A stretch of 27,254 nt of DNA from Deltaproteobacteria bacterium (lineage in GTDB: Bacteria > Desulfobacterota > Desulfobacteria > Desulfobacterales > JAFDDL01), in NCBI GenBank assembly GCA_019310865.1, contig JAFDDL010000018.1, positions 1 through 27,254 of the forward strand, read 5' to 3'. The translations under genes were made by a program, and so were the position numbers. Each line of letters starts with the position of its first letter. Positions within the stretch are counted from its first letter, which is position 1. The notes under the pieces are model-generated. The model saw only the letters and a program-made list of their open reading frames with translations. It did not search any database and had not been told where the DNA came from. This document shows, piece by piece, positions 9,701 to 16,218 of the stretch.

Positions 9701-10363
9701 CGAAAGAATTATCGAAGCGCTCAATTCAGTCAGTTCGATAATCCAGTCTATGGAAAATGATCCTTCAAAAAGAGAACATATTGCCATAACCCTATCAAAA
9801 TCATCTATCACAGCAGAATTGAGTGTTGAAGGCTGCAACTTGCTCGTCACCGCCAAGGCTTCTACAGCGGATTCTATCTCTCGATGATTGTACCCCACAA
9901 GTTCGTTTGTATCCGGAACCAATTTTTCTCCACTATCATTGGATTCAAGCATATCAAAACTTTCCATGAGATCATGAATCAGTCCTTTATCGTTTATGAC
10001 GCTTTTGATTTTTTGGAGCATTAAGCGAGTTGCGCTATAACTAATACCTAATTTCTTAGACAATGCTGCGGCTGAGAGGTTCTTTTTTCCTGCGGTGATT
10101 AAATTGAGTGCCCAGAACCAAAAACGCAGTGGGGTTCGTGTTCTGTGCATCACCGATCCGGCAGTCAAGGATGTCTGAGCTCCACAGCCTTTGCATTCTA
10201 GTTGCTTTCGTTTAGGAAGATCATAATATTTATGGTGCCCGCAGTAAGGGCAGCTAAATCCACGGGGCCAACGGACTTTAAACAGGTGCTGTTGACAAAT
10301 ATAATCGGTTTCGAATCTACGCTTAAATTGTTCAAAAGATTGATTGTTATCGGTTGCATACAT
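6725..10363 (-). CDS. Sigma-54-dependent enhancer-binding protein with IS1595-type zinc ribbon, TPR and GAF domains
   Basis: The product is 1212 residues. Residues 1-125 look like the N-terminus of an IS1595/ISXO2-family transposase: a zinc ribbon with Cys38-Cys41 and Cys57-Cys60 (SCPYCG ... CKGCG), then FWFWALNLITAGKKNLSAAA and a helix-turn-helix. No DDE catalytic domain follows. Residues about 180-260 resemble the winged helix of MalT/STAND proteins, followed by TPR-like helical repeats to about 700 and a GAF domain around 745-880. The AAA+ sigma-54 domain has Walker A GETGVGKE (near 934), GAFTGA (near 981) and Walker B TLFLDEIGD. A Fis-type HTH ends the protein (about 1160-1208). It should hydrolyse ATP to open sigma-54 promoters in response to a signal sensed by GAF or TPR. 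The nearest target is the operon just downstream. The start has AGGAAAG upstream. Confidence 0.95.
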   Translation of the reverse strand: MYATDNNQSFEQFKRRFETDYICQQHLFKVRWPRGFSCPYCGHHKYYDLPKRKQLECKGCGAQTSLTAGSVMHRTRTPLRFWFWALNLITAGKKNLSAAALSKKLGISYSATRLMLQKIKSVINDKGLIHDLMESFDMLESNDSGEKLVPDTNELVGYNHREIESAVEALAVTSKLQPSTLNSAVIDDFDRVMAICSLFEGSFSIDWIIELTELSASIILSIFDEAMNQHIVIKENIEYYCFKNDTRKKRFQDTLDIHEKALMYRKIASVLLKTPIDNYEKIHSIACCLLHLNYALSNCRFLLKAGDIYRSSNRYEDAHKCYKKILEDLAEKEGAEEIDLYIKAAINISKIVEATLKSQEIIPALKNALIMAQRNGMKRQTVFLELHLAKNEWFLSNYSNALKHFEKGFSLAKEINDDYLRRACAAFYIFYLFNQGLLKEIVNHYEMIMEDVERYPHGHFSSMGALTIGAAYVHTGNVTHGFGLLDSIYKNSINKGNHYILCQSSHTIGSLLLAYGRVEEAISYLEKGLSAAIKVQNQWLEIVTLVLLANVFYKKNQINKSVDYIKRFIEKMPNEDVIRTPIVGLADLCWAMEKKELPRIGNLSLKREIDRAINSRNLFAKSSGYYYKGLILRLNGKPQDQVIHAFENALKCQEKSGYKILQAQTLLELSKEYKAKGAMDKAQRAKKKAKEIVNSVGADMVPKSLRLLVKDQFTDRELLKEIMVLSQHISTIRDNKELVHHIISKANYITGAERGAIFMLDTDATSSELKLRAARNLVADDIAHPNFKFSMETIKKTGSTGKGRIFPVNPDQKKTDPQSGVIKSCICVPMKFRDKVVGVLYHDNRLFSNKFKKSDLEILQYFAAQASIALDNVNAYEEINTLNQKLKEEKQYFEEQHLDSIHFEGIIGKSSAIKRVLKDVDSVSGTDATVLIYGETGVGKELIARAIHRTSPRKDGPFIRVNCSAFPDTLIASELFGHEKGAFTGATEKRAGRFELANNGTLFLDEIGDVSLEVQIRLLRVIQSREFERVGGKETLASDFRLITATNRDLGKLINEGKFREDLYFRLNVFPINVPPIRERKEDIPLLVRYFLKIYSAKMGKAIEGISKADMDVLSANNWPGNVRELENVVERGVILSINDRFKTPDLETNYFQSGSDGSLVALAELERLHIIQTLEVTGGKIYGSDGAAKLLDIHPNTLYSRMKKHNINMTK

Positions 10364-10545
10364 GTCGCTTTCCTAACTTGTGTTTTTGAAGTTTATACAG
10401 GAAGCCTCAAGGTCAGTGTCTTTAACTAATGCCTTCGGTATTGGTTCAAGATAACAGCCTTCCGGTTTTAAGTCAAATATTGCTTTGCCTTGACATTAAG
10501 GGCATTAGAGTTTCCGGTATTAAACCTATATTCCGGTCTATTATA

Positions 10546-10695
10546 ATGGAAAGGCCAAAGCACATACCAGGTAAAACAGGTGCTTCCGGCTATACAAAAA
10601 TGGTTCGGATTCCACCAAAAGTTCATCGAAAACTTGCTATCCGGGCAGCAGCGTCCGGTGTCAGTTTGAACCGACTATCTGTCTGCATGAAATGA
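10546..10695 (+). pseudogene. HicB-like antitoxin fragment (C-terminal ribbon-helix-helix part)
   Basis: The reading frame MERPKHIPGKTGASGYTKMV continues as RIPPKVHRKLAIRAAASGVSLNRL, which resembles the C-terminal Arc/ribbon-helix-helix segment of HicB antitoxins. The usual HicB N-terminal domain is not seen in the frame upstream (10429-10545 is open but unlike HicB). The frame ends abruptly in SVCMK after the SLNRL motif. No hicA gene was found on either side and no clear ribosome site precedes the ATG. It is probably a decayed remnant. The rest of the 10364-10773 gap holds several TTCCGGT repeats (10460, 10512, 10531) but nothing else recognisable. Confidence 0.45.
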
Positions 10696-10773
10696 CCGAA
10701 TACAATGTCTGGATTGACTGGAAGCGGGGACCATGGTACGGCATCAGTATCAATAACAATATACCGATAGGAT

Positions 10774-11859
10774 ATGACCATGACTGACCAAACCGATCTG
10801 CCCAGCGTTTCCATGGCTAACACCAAAAAGGAGCTGCTCGATGCCTATGTGACGGCTAAAAAGCGGTCTGAGAATTTAAACAAAGATTTACTGGATGCGG
10901 AAAAAGCGCGCAAACGGATGGAAAAAAAGGTGGCTTCGGCAACTGCCGATGCGCAAGCCGCTCAGGATCCGATCAAGCGCCTGCAAGATCTGCGCGGGTC
11001 GATAAGCCGCGAATTGACCGATCTGGCGGAGCGATTCGAGACTGAAATCGACACCTACCGTAAAATCCAGTCCGCCATCGACTCCAAGAAGGAGGAGCTT
11101 AACACGCTTTACGAGGTGGAGACCGCCGCATCCGATCTCGCCGCTCTGATCGACGCCCAGAGGGCCAAAAAAGAGCGGTTCGAGCAGGACATGGCAGCCC
11201 GGAAGAATACCTTCGAGTCCGAAATGCAGGACAGGCGTACCCAGTGGCAACATGAAAAGGCCGATCAGGATCGAACGGCCAAGGATCAGGCTGAAACGTT
11301 AAAGAAACAGCGCCTGTGGGAAAGGGAAGAGTATGAGTACACCTATACCCGCGAAAAAGAGCAGCGAAAAAACACCCTGGAAGACGAGTTGCAGGCCCTT
11401 GAAAAGGAGATCACTTCAAAACGCAGTGATTTCGAGAACGAAATCCTGCACCGTACTGCCGAGCTTGACGGCCGGGAAGAATCCGTTGCCGGCCGCGAAA
11501 AAGAGATGACGGCCCTGCAAAAAGAGGTCGAGAGTTTTCCGAAACGCAACGAAGCCGCTATACACAAGGCGGTGGGGGACAATACGGAAAGGCTCACCCG
11601 TGAGTTTGAGAGTCAAAAGGAACTCATGGCGGCCCGCTTCGAAGGTGAAAAAAATGTTCTTTTGGGTAAGATCGAAGCCCTTGAAAATATGGTCACTTTC
11701 CAGGGGGATCAGGTCAGCGACCTGTCCAAAAAGAGTGAACAGGCTTACGAAAAGGTTCAGGATATTGCCAACAAGGCGGTCAGCGCTTCCCGGCACGATA
11801 ATTATCCAAGACCGGTTGCGCAAACCACCGTTTCTGTAAAGGATGACAGCCACGCCTGA
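10774..11859 (+). CDS. Long coiled-coil protein of unknown function
   Basis: The product is 361 residues (359 if the second ATG at 10780 is used). It is almost entirely charged alpha-helical coiled coil from about residue 17 to 335, rich in Glu, Lys, Gln and Arg, with no signal peptide or membrane span. The C-terminal third holds EGEKNVLLGKIEALENMVTF, then SEQAYEKVQDIANKAV and a disordered Pro/Ser/Thr tail. I recognise it only as resembling uncharacterised coiled-coil proteins seen in anaerobic Proteobacteria and Bacteroidetes; no catalytic motif is present. It is followed after 23 nt by a small KH-domain-like gene with a good ribosome site, so the two are probably co-transcribed. Structural or scaffold roles are possible but unsupported. 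Confidence 0.75.
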   Translation: MTMTDQTDLPSVSMANTKKELLDAYVTAKKRSENLNKDLLDAEKARKRMEKKVASATADAQAAQDPIKRLQDLRGSISRELTDLAERFETEIDTYRKIQSAIDSKKEELNTLYEVETAASDLAALIDAQRAKKERFEQDMAARKNTFESEMQDRRTQWQHEKADQDRTAKDQAETLKKQRLWEREEYEYTYTREKEQRKNTLEDELQALEKEITSKRSDFENEILHRTAELDGREESVAGREKEMTALQKEVESFPKRNEAAIHKAVGDNTERLTREFESQKELMAARFEGEKNVLLGKIEALENMVTFQGDQVSDLSKKSEQAYEKVQDIANKAVSASRHDNYPRPVAQTTVSVKDDSHA

Positions 11860-11882
11860 AAGGATGAAAAGGAGACTGAGTT

Positions 11883-12044
11883 ATGAAAGATCTGCTTGTT
11901 GAAATGGCAAAGTCTCTGGTTGATAATCCTGAACAGGTAAAGGTTGTTGAGGTTAAAGGTCGGAATGCCCAGGCCATGAGAACCATATTGACTTCAGCTT
12001 CAGGTAAGTTGAAAAAAACCATAGTCCTGGAGATTATAGAATAA
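11883..12044 (+). CDS. KhpA-like KH-domain protein lacking the GxxG loop
   Basis: This short gene encodes 53 residues starting MKDLLVEMAKSLVDNPEQVK and ending KKTIVLEIIE. Both ends match KhpA (YlqC-family) RNA-binding proteins, which are normally about 75-80 residues. The start fits KhpA helix 1 and the VDNPEQV segment. The tail GRNAQAMRTIL...VLEIIE fits the helix and strand after the GKxGR loop. The two halves are joined at VEVKGRNAQ, so about 23 residues, including strand beta2 and the RNA-gripping GxxG loop, are absent in frame. AAGGAG lies 8 nt before the ATG, so it is probably still translated. Without the loop, normal RNA binding is unlikely. It may be a degenerating copy, a heterodimer partner, or an assembly error. 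Confidence 0.75.
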   Translation: MKDLLVEMAKSLVDNPEQVKVVEVKGRNAQAMRTILTSASGKLKKTIVLEIIE

Positions 12045-12061
12045 GGGGTGTCTAAGTAACA

Positions 12062-12880
12062 ATGATAAAAAAAATCATATCAGGCGGTCAAACAGGTGCT
12101 GATCAGGGCGCCTTGGATGCTGCCATAGAGCTTGGTATTCCATACGGAGGCTGGATACCGAAAGGTAGGCTTACAGCGGATGGTCCCTTACCGGATATTT
12201 ATAAGATGATGGAAATGTCTACTGATAGATACAAGGATCGTACTGAGCAGAATGTTATAGATTCTGACGGCACCTTGATTGTTTCAAGAGGCCGGCTCAC
12301 TGGTGGTTCAGCATTTACAAAAAAAATGGCCAAGAGACATAATAAACCTTACCTTCATATCAACCTCAAAAAAAAAGCAACTTTCTTTGCAACTCCGGAA
12401 ATCATAAAATGGGCAGAGGAAAACGATATCGAAGTTCTGAATGTAGCCGGCCCAAGAGCAAACAAAGATCCTTTTATTTATAACGATGTAAAAAAGATCA
12501 TTGAAGGGGTCTATCATTTTAGTATTTTTGATCCAGATATGGATTTTGTGAATCTTCCCCTTTTTGATGAGATAAAAATAGATCCGGCCAATAGGCCCAA
12601 TACTGTTGAAGAGGCCGTAGAAAGTACTATCGGTGGGATGTCTTTACAGGAAAAAGTCGCAGTGGCTAATTTAACAGATAAGGATCTGATCATTCTTGAG
12701 GGGATATTGTTTTTCTACGTATCAATGTTGCTTGAGGAATGGACTGTAAATGAAGAACTGCTGGAAGCTTGCAAGTCATCTGCCGGCACTGATTTGGATG
12801 CAGCTGAAGCATCAGCTATAATCTTAGATGAGATTTGGAAAGAGCTGAAAGTAACACATAGATTGAGGGTTTTAGAATGA
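12062..12880 (+). CDS. SLOG-fold 'putative molybdenum carrier' protein with C-terminal extension
   Basis: The product is 272 residues. The first ~155 match the Pfam 'putative molybdenum carrier' family, a Rossmann-like member of the SLOG superfamily: IISGGQTGADQGALDAAIEL (residues 5-24), then GGWIPKGR, the TEQNVIDSDGTLIVSRGRLTGGS stretch, and VLNVAGPRA. SLOG proteins bind nucleotides or nucleotide-derived ligands; molybdenum binding is an old inference for one member. Residues ~175-272 (starting NTVEEAVESTI) form a separate, mostly helical domain that I cannot name with certainty. The family is usually about 150-170 residues, so this is an extended form. The ribosome site (AGGGG) is unusually far, about 13 nt from the ATG. 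Its 3' end directly abuts a broken ADP-ribosylglycohydrolase on the other strand. Confidence 0.8.
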   Translation: MIKKIISGGQTGADQGALDAAIELGIPYGGWIPKGRLTADGPLPDIYKMMEMSTDRYKDRTEQNVIDSDGTLIVSRGRLTGGSAFTKKMAKRHNKPYLHINLKKKATFFATPEIIKWAEENDIEVLNVAGPRANKDPFIYNDVKKIIEGVYHFSIFDPDMDFVNLPLFDEIKIDPANRPNTVEEAVESTIGGMSLQEKVAVANLTDKDLIILEGILFFYVSMLLEEWTVNEELLEACKSSAGTDLDAAEASAIILDEIWKELKVTHRLRVLE

Positions 12881-12885
12881 TGACG

Positions 12886-13074
12886 CCGTTGGGAAAACTT
12901 TCTCAATGATACCGAAAAGATAGTTCCAGATCAAATAGCATGGGCAACAGCAATGGTCAAAACGGTATCGTCCGTAAATATTGCTGTGGACGGTATTAAA
13001 CCAAAATCAGTGTGTTTGATTGGGTGGGCCTCAAACCGAGCACCTATCATATCTCCAGCTATTGCACCAATCAT
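12886..13074 (-). pseudogene. ADP-ribosylglycohydrolase (DraG-like) 5' fragment
   Basis: The minus strand from the ATG at 13074 reads MIGAIAGDMIGARFEAHPIK, then FTDDTVLTIAVAHAI and a TGA stop at 12931-12933. This is the unmistakable N-terminus of the ADP-ribosylglycohydrolase family, including the metal-binding T-D-D-T motif. After the stop the same frame continues SGTIFSVSLRKFSQR, still resembling the family, to about 12886. There it meets the 3' end of the SLOG gene, and the remaining ~200 residues are missing. AAGGA lies 7 nt before the ATG and the start is 10 nt after the AP2 gene stop, so it was the last gene of that operon. It is now a non-functional remnant. Confidence 0.82.
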
Positions 13075-13084
13075 TGGGCTTCCT

Positions 13085-13585
13085 TTATTTTTTTTTAGCC
13101 ATATCAGATTGGTGTTCAATAGCTTCGCGCCTGGCCCCTTCAAAGCCGAATTTGCTCACAGAAAAACTTTTCGTTTTGCTTTGATTATTTTCTAACCAAC
13201 TGGCCACCCAAAAACCAGATCTCCATTTATAGATAGAACCGTCTTTCTTTCGTCTGCGTGTTATATTTTCAGCATAATGAATTCCAGGCCCATCGGATTT
13301 ATTATCATTTTTAGGGGTTTTACCGGGTAACCATCTTTGTTTCGACACCGAAAATTCGGGATGCTCTTTTTCATAAAAATCCCGCCATTGCTGGGCCCAG
13401 AAAAGCGCTTCCTCTTCACCGTCGATATAATCTTCAAACGGAAAATATTCTTGACCCACTATTTTCGGATGCTGGGTAGCGGGGTCGTATTCGATAAACC
13501 GAACCCACCAGCTTTGTTTCACCCGGCTAATGCGGCGCATCGGGTCAATATTAATGTCATTCGACTTTTTTGCGTTTCGGATCAC
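13085..13585 (-). CDS. AP2-domain-like DNA-binding protein
   Basis: The product is 166 residues. The C-terminal ~50 (YKWRSGFWVASWLENNQSKT, then KSFSVSKFGFEGARREAIE) have the pattern of an AP2/ERF-like DNA-binding domain, known from phage and mobile-element homing endonucleases and integrases. The first half (SWWVRFIEYDPATQHPKIVG ... EEALFWAQQWRDFYEKEHPE) follows the same layout and may be a second, weaker AP2-like copy. No nuclease or recombinase domain is present. The start is a GTG at 13585 overlapping the upstream stop (GTGA), so translation is probably coupled; an in-frame ATG at 13540 is an alternative. Role unknown; a DNA-binding accessory or regulator is the simplest guess. Confidence 0.65.
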   Translation of the reverse strand: MIRNAKKSNDINIDPMRRISRVKQSWWVRFIEYDPATQHPKIVGQEYFPFEDYIDGEEEALFWAQQWRDFYEKEHPEFSVSKQRWLPGKTPKNDNKSDGPGIHYAENITRRRKKDGSIYKWRSGFWVASWLENNQSKTKSFSVSKFGFEGARREAIEHQSDMAKKK

Positions 13586-13776
13586 AGATGATAAAGATTT
13601 TTAGCTTGGTCGGCAGCAACTATACGGGTCTGTTTAATGCCGGTATGAGAATCTATGGCACTGAGATCATTCAGAATGGTAGCTTCAATTACCCTAGCTT
13701 CTTCAAAATCCCAGGCCGCCTGATAGTCAAACCAATGCCCCTTTGGGTCTCTGGATTGAACGACAAACTTCACCAT
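13582..13776 (-). CDS. Small hypothetical protein (64 aa) coupled to the AP2 gene
   Basis: The product reads MVKFVVQSRDPKGHWFDYQA ... and ends AADQAKNLYHL. I do not recognise a named family; short proteins with the W-F-D-Y pattern followed by a helix of E and A residues occur in mobile and accessory regions. The ATG at 13776 is preferred over the one at 13797 because GAGG sits about 9 nt before it. The stop overlaps the GTG of the next gene. It is the first gene of a small operon (this gene, the AP2 protein, the broken ADP-ribosylglycohydrolase) driven from a promoter region with two dyads. Confidence 0.6.
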   Translation of the reverse strand: MVKFVVQSRDPKGHWFDYQAAWDFEEARVIEATILNDLSAIDSHTGIKQTRIVAADQAKNLYHL

Positions 13777-13818
13777 GTAATGTACCTCGTTTTTCATATT
13801 ATGTGGGCATTGTCGTTT

Positions 13819-13861
13819 ATGTTGGTCAACATCATTTATAACTATGATCAGAAATTGTCAA
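13819..13861 (-). promoter_or_regulatory. Candidate promoter with operator dyad for the AP2 operon
   Basis: On the minus strand a TTGACA box (13856-13861) and TATAAA (13835-13840) lie 15 nt apart, which is short but usable. Just downstream, at the expected transcription start, is the perfect palindrome ATGTTG-GT-CAACAT (13819-13832). A repressor bound there would block the start site. The regulator is unknown. Confidence 0.4.
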
Positions 13862-13867
13862 TTGATT

Positions 13868-13903
13868 TTTTCGCATTTCGGTCAATGTGTCAATATGCGA
13901 AAA
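13868..13903. promoter_or_regulatory. Upstream dyad with 9-bp arms
   Basis: TTTTCGCAT and ATGCGAAAA form perfect arms separated by 18 nt. The spacer contains GTCAAT twice. The dyad ends 7 nt upstream of the TTGACA box of the AP2 operon, so it may be a second regulator site. The rest of the 13777-14145 gap holds only the inverted repeat copy at 14081-14111; I see no convincing gene in it. Confidence 0.4.
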
Positions 13904-14080
13904 CAACTTAATAATTGGGTGATATAGATTCTGTAATTGGTTAATATTATTCATATTAGGAAAAGGATACGAACAAAAAACCAATACAAACTCAAGGCAG
14001 CAACCCAACGGACTTTTCATGCTCAAATCTTGAAGGCGGGGCCAAATGCGCCCCTGATTGCAAACAAAAAAATCAATTAT

Positions 14081-14111
14081 TCCAGCGAATACGGGTTTTC
14101 GGGAAGGACAG
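14081..14111 (-). repeat. 31-bp repeat, copy 1 (inverted orientation)
   Basis: On the minus strand this begins CTGTCCTTCCCGAAAAC and ends TGGA. It matches copy 2 (16932-16962, plus strand) at 27 of 31 positions, and all four differences are transitions. The two copies face outward around the GHKL ATPase gene and VapBC. It lies 34 nt beyond the stop of the GHKL gene. Confidence 0.7.
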
Positions 14112-14145
14112 GGTGCTTCTATCGGGTAAATGCCCATCTTTTAGT

Positions 14146-15891
14146 TTACTTCAGATGCTCTTCCGTGTACAGGGAGAGCTCGATCATCCGTTCAAGAAGT
14201 TCGTCTGTCGGCAAGCCGGGGAAATTATGGCGAACCAGTTCTTTGCAGAACAGCCGGCAAATATAGCGAAGTTTTCGGCTTTTTTGCTTCCCGGCGTAAA
14301 CGAAATCTCTGTGGCCGTTGTTGATTACGATCACGTTTTTGTCCACATCGAATCTTGAACGCCACATCTCTCCAGGTGCCCGGCGATAGGTATATCCCGG
14401 TAACCCTTTTCGAGCCCCCCCTGACCCGGCCGATTGTTCCATGAGGGAATCGGTGACGGTGATCAAGGCCTCATCTGTGCATGTCGTCCCCCCCTGGCGA
14501 ACGATGACCCTCAAGGTGGTCAGGCACGGCTCCAAAGGCGCCGTAAATTCCACGGAGCCGTCATCGTTTTCCTGGAGTTGTCCCTCACCGTCGATAATCT
14601 CCCAATGATACAACAGATCCTCCAAAACGGTTCGACGTGAGCGATCCCGGCATACCGCACGGAATTTCTTGCGTTTGTCCACCGGAACCACGCAGGAATT
14701 CGGTGAAATGACCACACTGAACAGCGGGCCGGCAAATTCAAAAAACGCGACTTGGTTCCTCTCATCTCTGTCAGACTCAGAAGCAGCTTCGCGCCCGGCA
14801 CCTTCCCGACCATTCTCTCCAGGAGCAATCACAGATCCGCTTGAAAATAACGGATCAATCTTCCTTCGAGTTTTCCTGGCATGAATATCGAACCAGTCGT
14901 AGTCCTCCTGGGGAAGGCGCAGAAAGGCCTCCCGAAGGGCACGTTGAACTTTGCGCAAGACCAGCCTGCTGGAGCGTTCTTCTTCCGCCTTGCGTTGCTC
15001 CTCGATTATTTTCTGCAACTGAGTTTCAACGGGTTCCAGGGCTTGGCAAAACGCATCGAAACGGTCATCATGAATGATTCCATGACGCGTCCCGGGCGTG
15101 AGATTCAGGTATGGTGCATCGATAATGCCTTGTAGATATCCGGCGGTCCATGGCTCTTTTTGGAAATAATCCAGTTCGGTAATCGACGGCATGACCCGCG
15201 TGCCGCGTCTATACAATCCCACCCGGTTGGTGGAGCCGGGATCGGTCAGGTACAGCTCCAGATAGATATCACCCGGCGCCATCTCGGCGGGTTTCAGTTC
15301 ATGGATCAGTCGCCCGGTGAACTGTCGCGGAACCACAAGGTACTCAGCCCTGGCTGTCCGATCCACGACGGTTATCTTGACGCCCGAATTCTTAATCCGG
15401 TCCCTGAGTTCAGAGGCCAGAAAGCGTTGGATTTTTTCACCCGTCAGTGTCCGCAAACCCGGCAACAGCGGATAGACCGTCAATTCCGTCCCCTTGAAGG
15501 GGAACATGACACGTTTTTTATAAACCTCGAAATCCTGTGAGTCCTTAGCCATGGACATTTCGTAGGTGTTGACATCGTCCCCGCAGGAGGTAATCCTCAA
15601 GTTCAGACCGATCGTCCAGAAACTGAGCAGGCCGATCCCGAATTCGCCCTGGATTCCCGGTTCACCCTTTGCCTTTAACTGCCGCTTGATGGAATCGCAT
15701 ATGTGCGTTGCCACATATCGAAAATTCGGCAACCCATCTTGATCTTTAGGAATACCGTCACCATCATCGCTAACCTTGAGATAAAATTCCCCCTTCTTTT
15801 TTCCTCTGGAGATAACGATCCAGTGATCCGCGATACGCAACTTACCGGTAACAGTACCTTTTTTCCTTTTTTTTTGAGCAGATTTGGCCAT
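14146..15891 (-). CDS. GHKL (MORC/HSP90-like) ATPase-family protein lacking the N-box
   Basis: The product is 581 residues from the ATG at 15891, chosen because AAGGAGG lies 6 nt before it; the frame stays open upstream to 16206 but looks non-coding. The Bergerat-fold motifs DDGDGIP (42-48) and GEFGIGLLSFW (82-92) are clear, followed by the transducer-like S5 region and a C-terminal domain ending ELVRHNFPGLPTDELLERMI. Homologues as I recall them carry about 30 residues with an E-x-x-x-N-S-I-D-A N-box between 'DHW' and the strand before DDGDG. Here DHW (22-24) runs directly into IVISRGKKKGEFYLKV. The Mg-ATP-binding Asn and catalytic Glu are therefore absent, and ATPase activity is doubtful. 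Such proteins occur in chromatin-like and defence contexts. A TTGACA/CATACT promoter lies about 130 nt upstream. Confidence 0.85.
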   Translation of the reverse strand: MAKSAQKKRKKGTVTGKLRIADHWIVISRGKKKGEFYLKVSDDGDGIPKDQDGLPNFRYVATHICDSIKRQLKAKGEPGIQGEFGIGLLSFWTIGLNLRITSCGDDVNTYEMSMAKDSQDFEVYKKRVMFPFKGTELTVYPLLPGLRTLTGEKIQRFLASELRDRIKNSGVKITVVDRTARAEYLVVPRQFTGRLIHELKPAEMAPGDIYLELYLTDPGSTNRVGLYRRGTRVMPSITELDYFQKEPWTAGYLQGIIDAPYLNLTPGTRHGIIHDDRFDAFCQALEPVETQLQKIIEEQRKAEEERSSRLVLRKVQRALREAFLRLPQEDYDWFDIHARKTRRKIDPLFSSGSVIAPGENGREGAGREAASESDRDERNQVAFFEFAGPLFSVVISPNSCVVPVDKRKKFRAVCRDRSRRTVLEDLLYHWEIIDGEGQLQENDDGSVEFTAPLEPCLTTLRVIVRQGGTTCTDEALITVTDSLMEQSAGSGGARKGLPGYTYRRAPGEMWRSRFDVDKNVIVINNGHRDFVYAGKQKSRKLRYICRLFCKELVRHNFPGLPTDELLERMIELSLYTEEHLK

Positions 15892-16015
15892 CACCGGCCT
15901 CCTTGTTCTGTAACAACCTATCACCGTCGATGCAGGGACGCTTTTTGCCCTTCGGAGAGGGCACGACACCGTAAAAACCGGGACCTTAAGGTAAGAATTC
16001 GCTTTTTCGGATCGG

Positions 16016-16044
16016 AGTATGGCAAAAGGCCCGTTATGTGTCAA
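16016..16044 (-). promoter_or_regulatory. Sigma-70-type promoter of the GHKL ATPase gene
   Basis: On the minus strand, TTGACA (16039-16044) and CATACT (16016-16021) are separated by exactly 17 nt. The predicted start is about 120 nt before the ATG at 15891, leaving a moderately long leader that includes a GC-rich imperfect hairpin (GCCCTctccgaAGGGC on the minus strand, around 15950-15965). Confidence 0.5.
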
Positions 16045-16218
16045 TAATGATGTTGATACAGAATGTTGTATGACCCAAGCTATAGAAGAATCGGCAATGA
16101 CCCGAAACTCGTATTTGTTGAAATATCTGAGAACTGTATTCCTGAAGGCGAACGTCGATCTATTTTCCACATATGAGATTCGGGAACCACAGACCGGCAG
16201 GGACATCGGTAATTAAAG

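Noticed and set aside
10692..10787. 31-codon plus-strand frame (MTEYNVWIDWKRGPWYG...) overlapping the HicB-like fragment stop by ATGA
   Set aside because: It faintly resembles a HicB N-terminus, but it is short, overlaps the coiled-coil gene start, and has no ribosome site. Not enough to call a gene.
13832..14137. Minus-strand 101-codon frame in the gap before the AP2 operon
   Set aside because: It runs through the repeat copy, the dyads and the promoter, and has no recognisable protein features. Probably chance.
15892..16206. In-frame upstream extension of the GHKL gene (105 codons)
   Set aside because: A strong AAGGAGG precedes the ATG at 15891, the extension contains the predicted promoter, and its composition does not look like protein.
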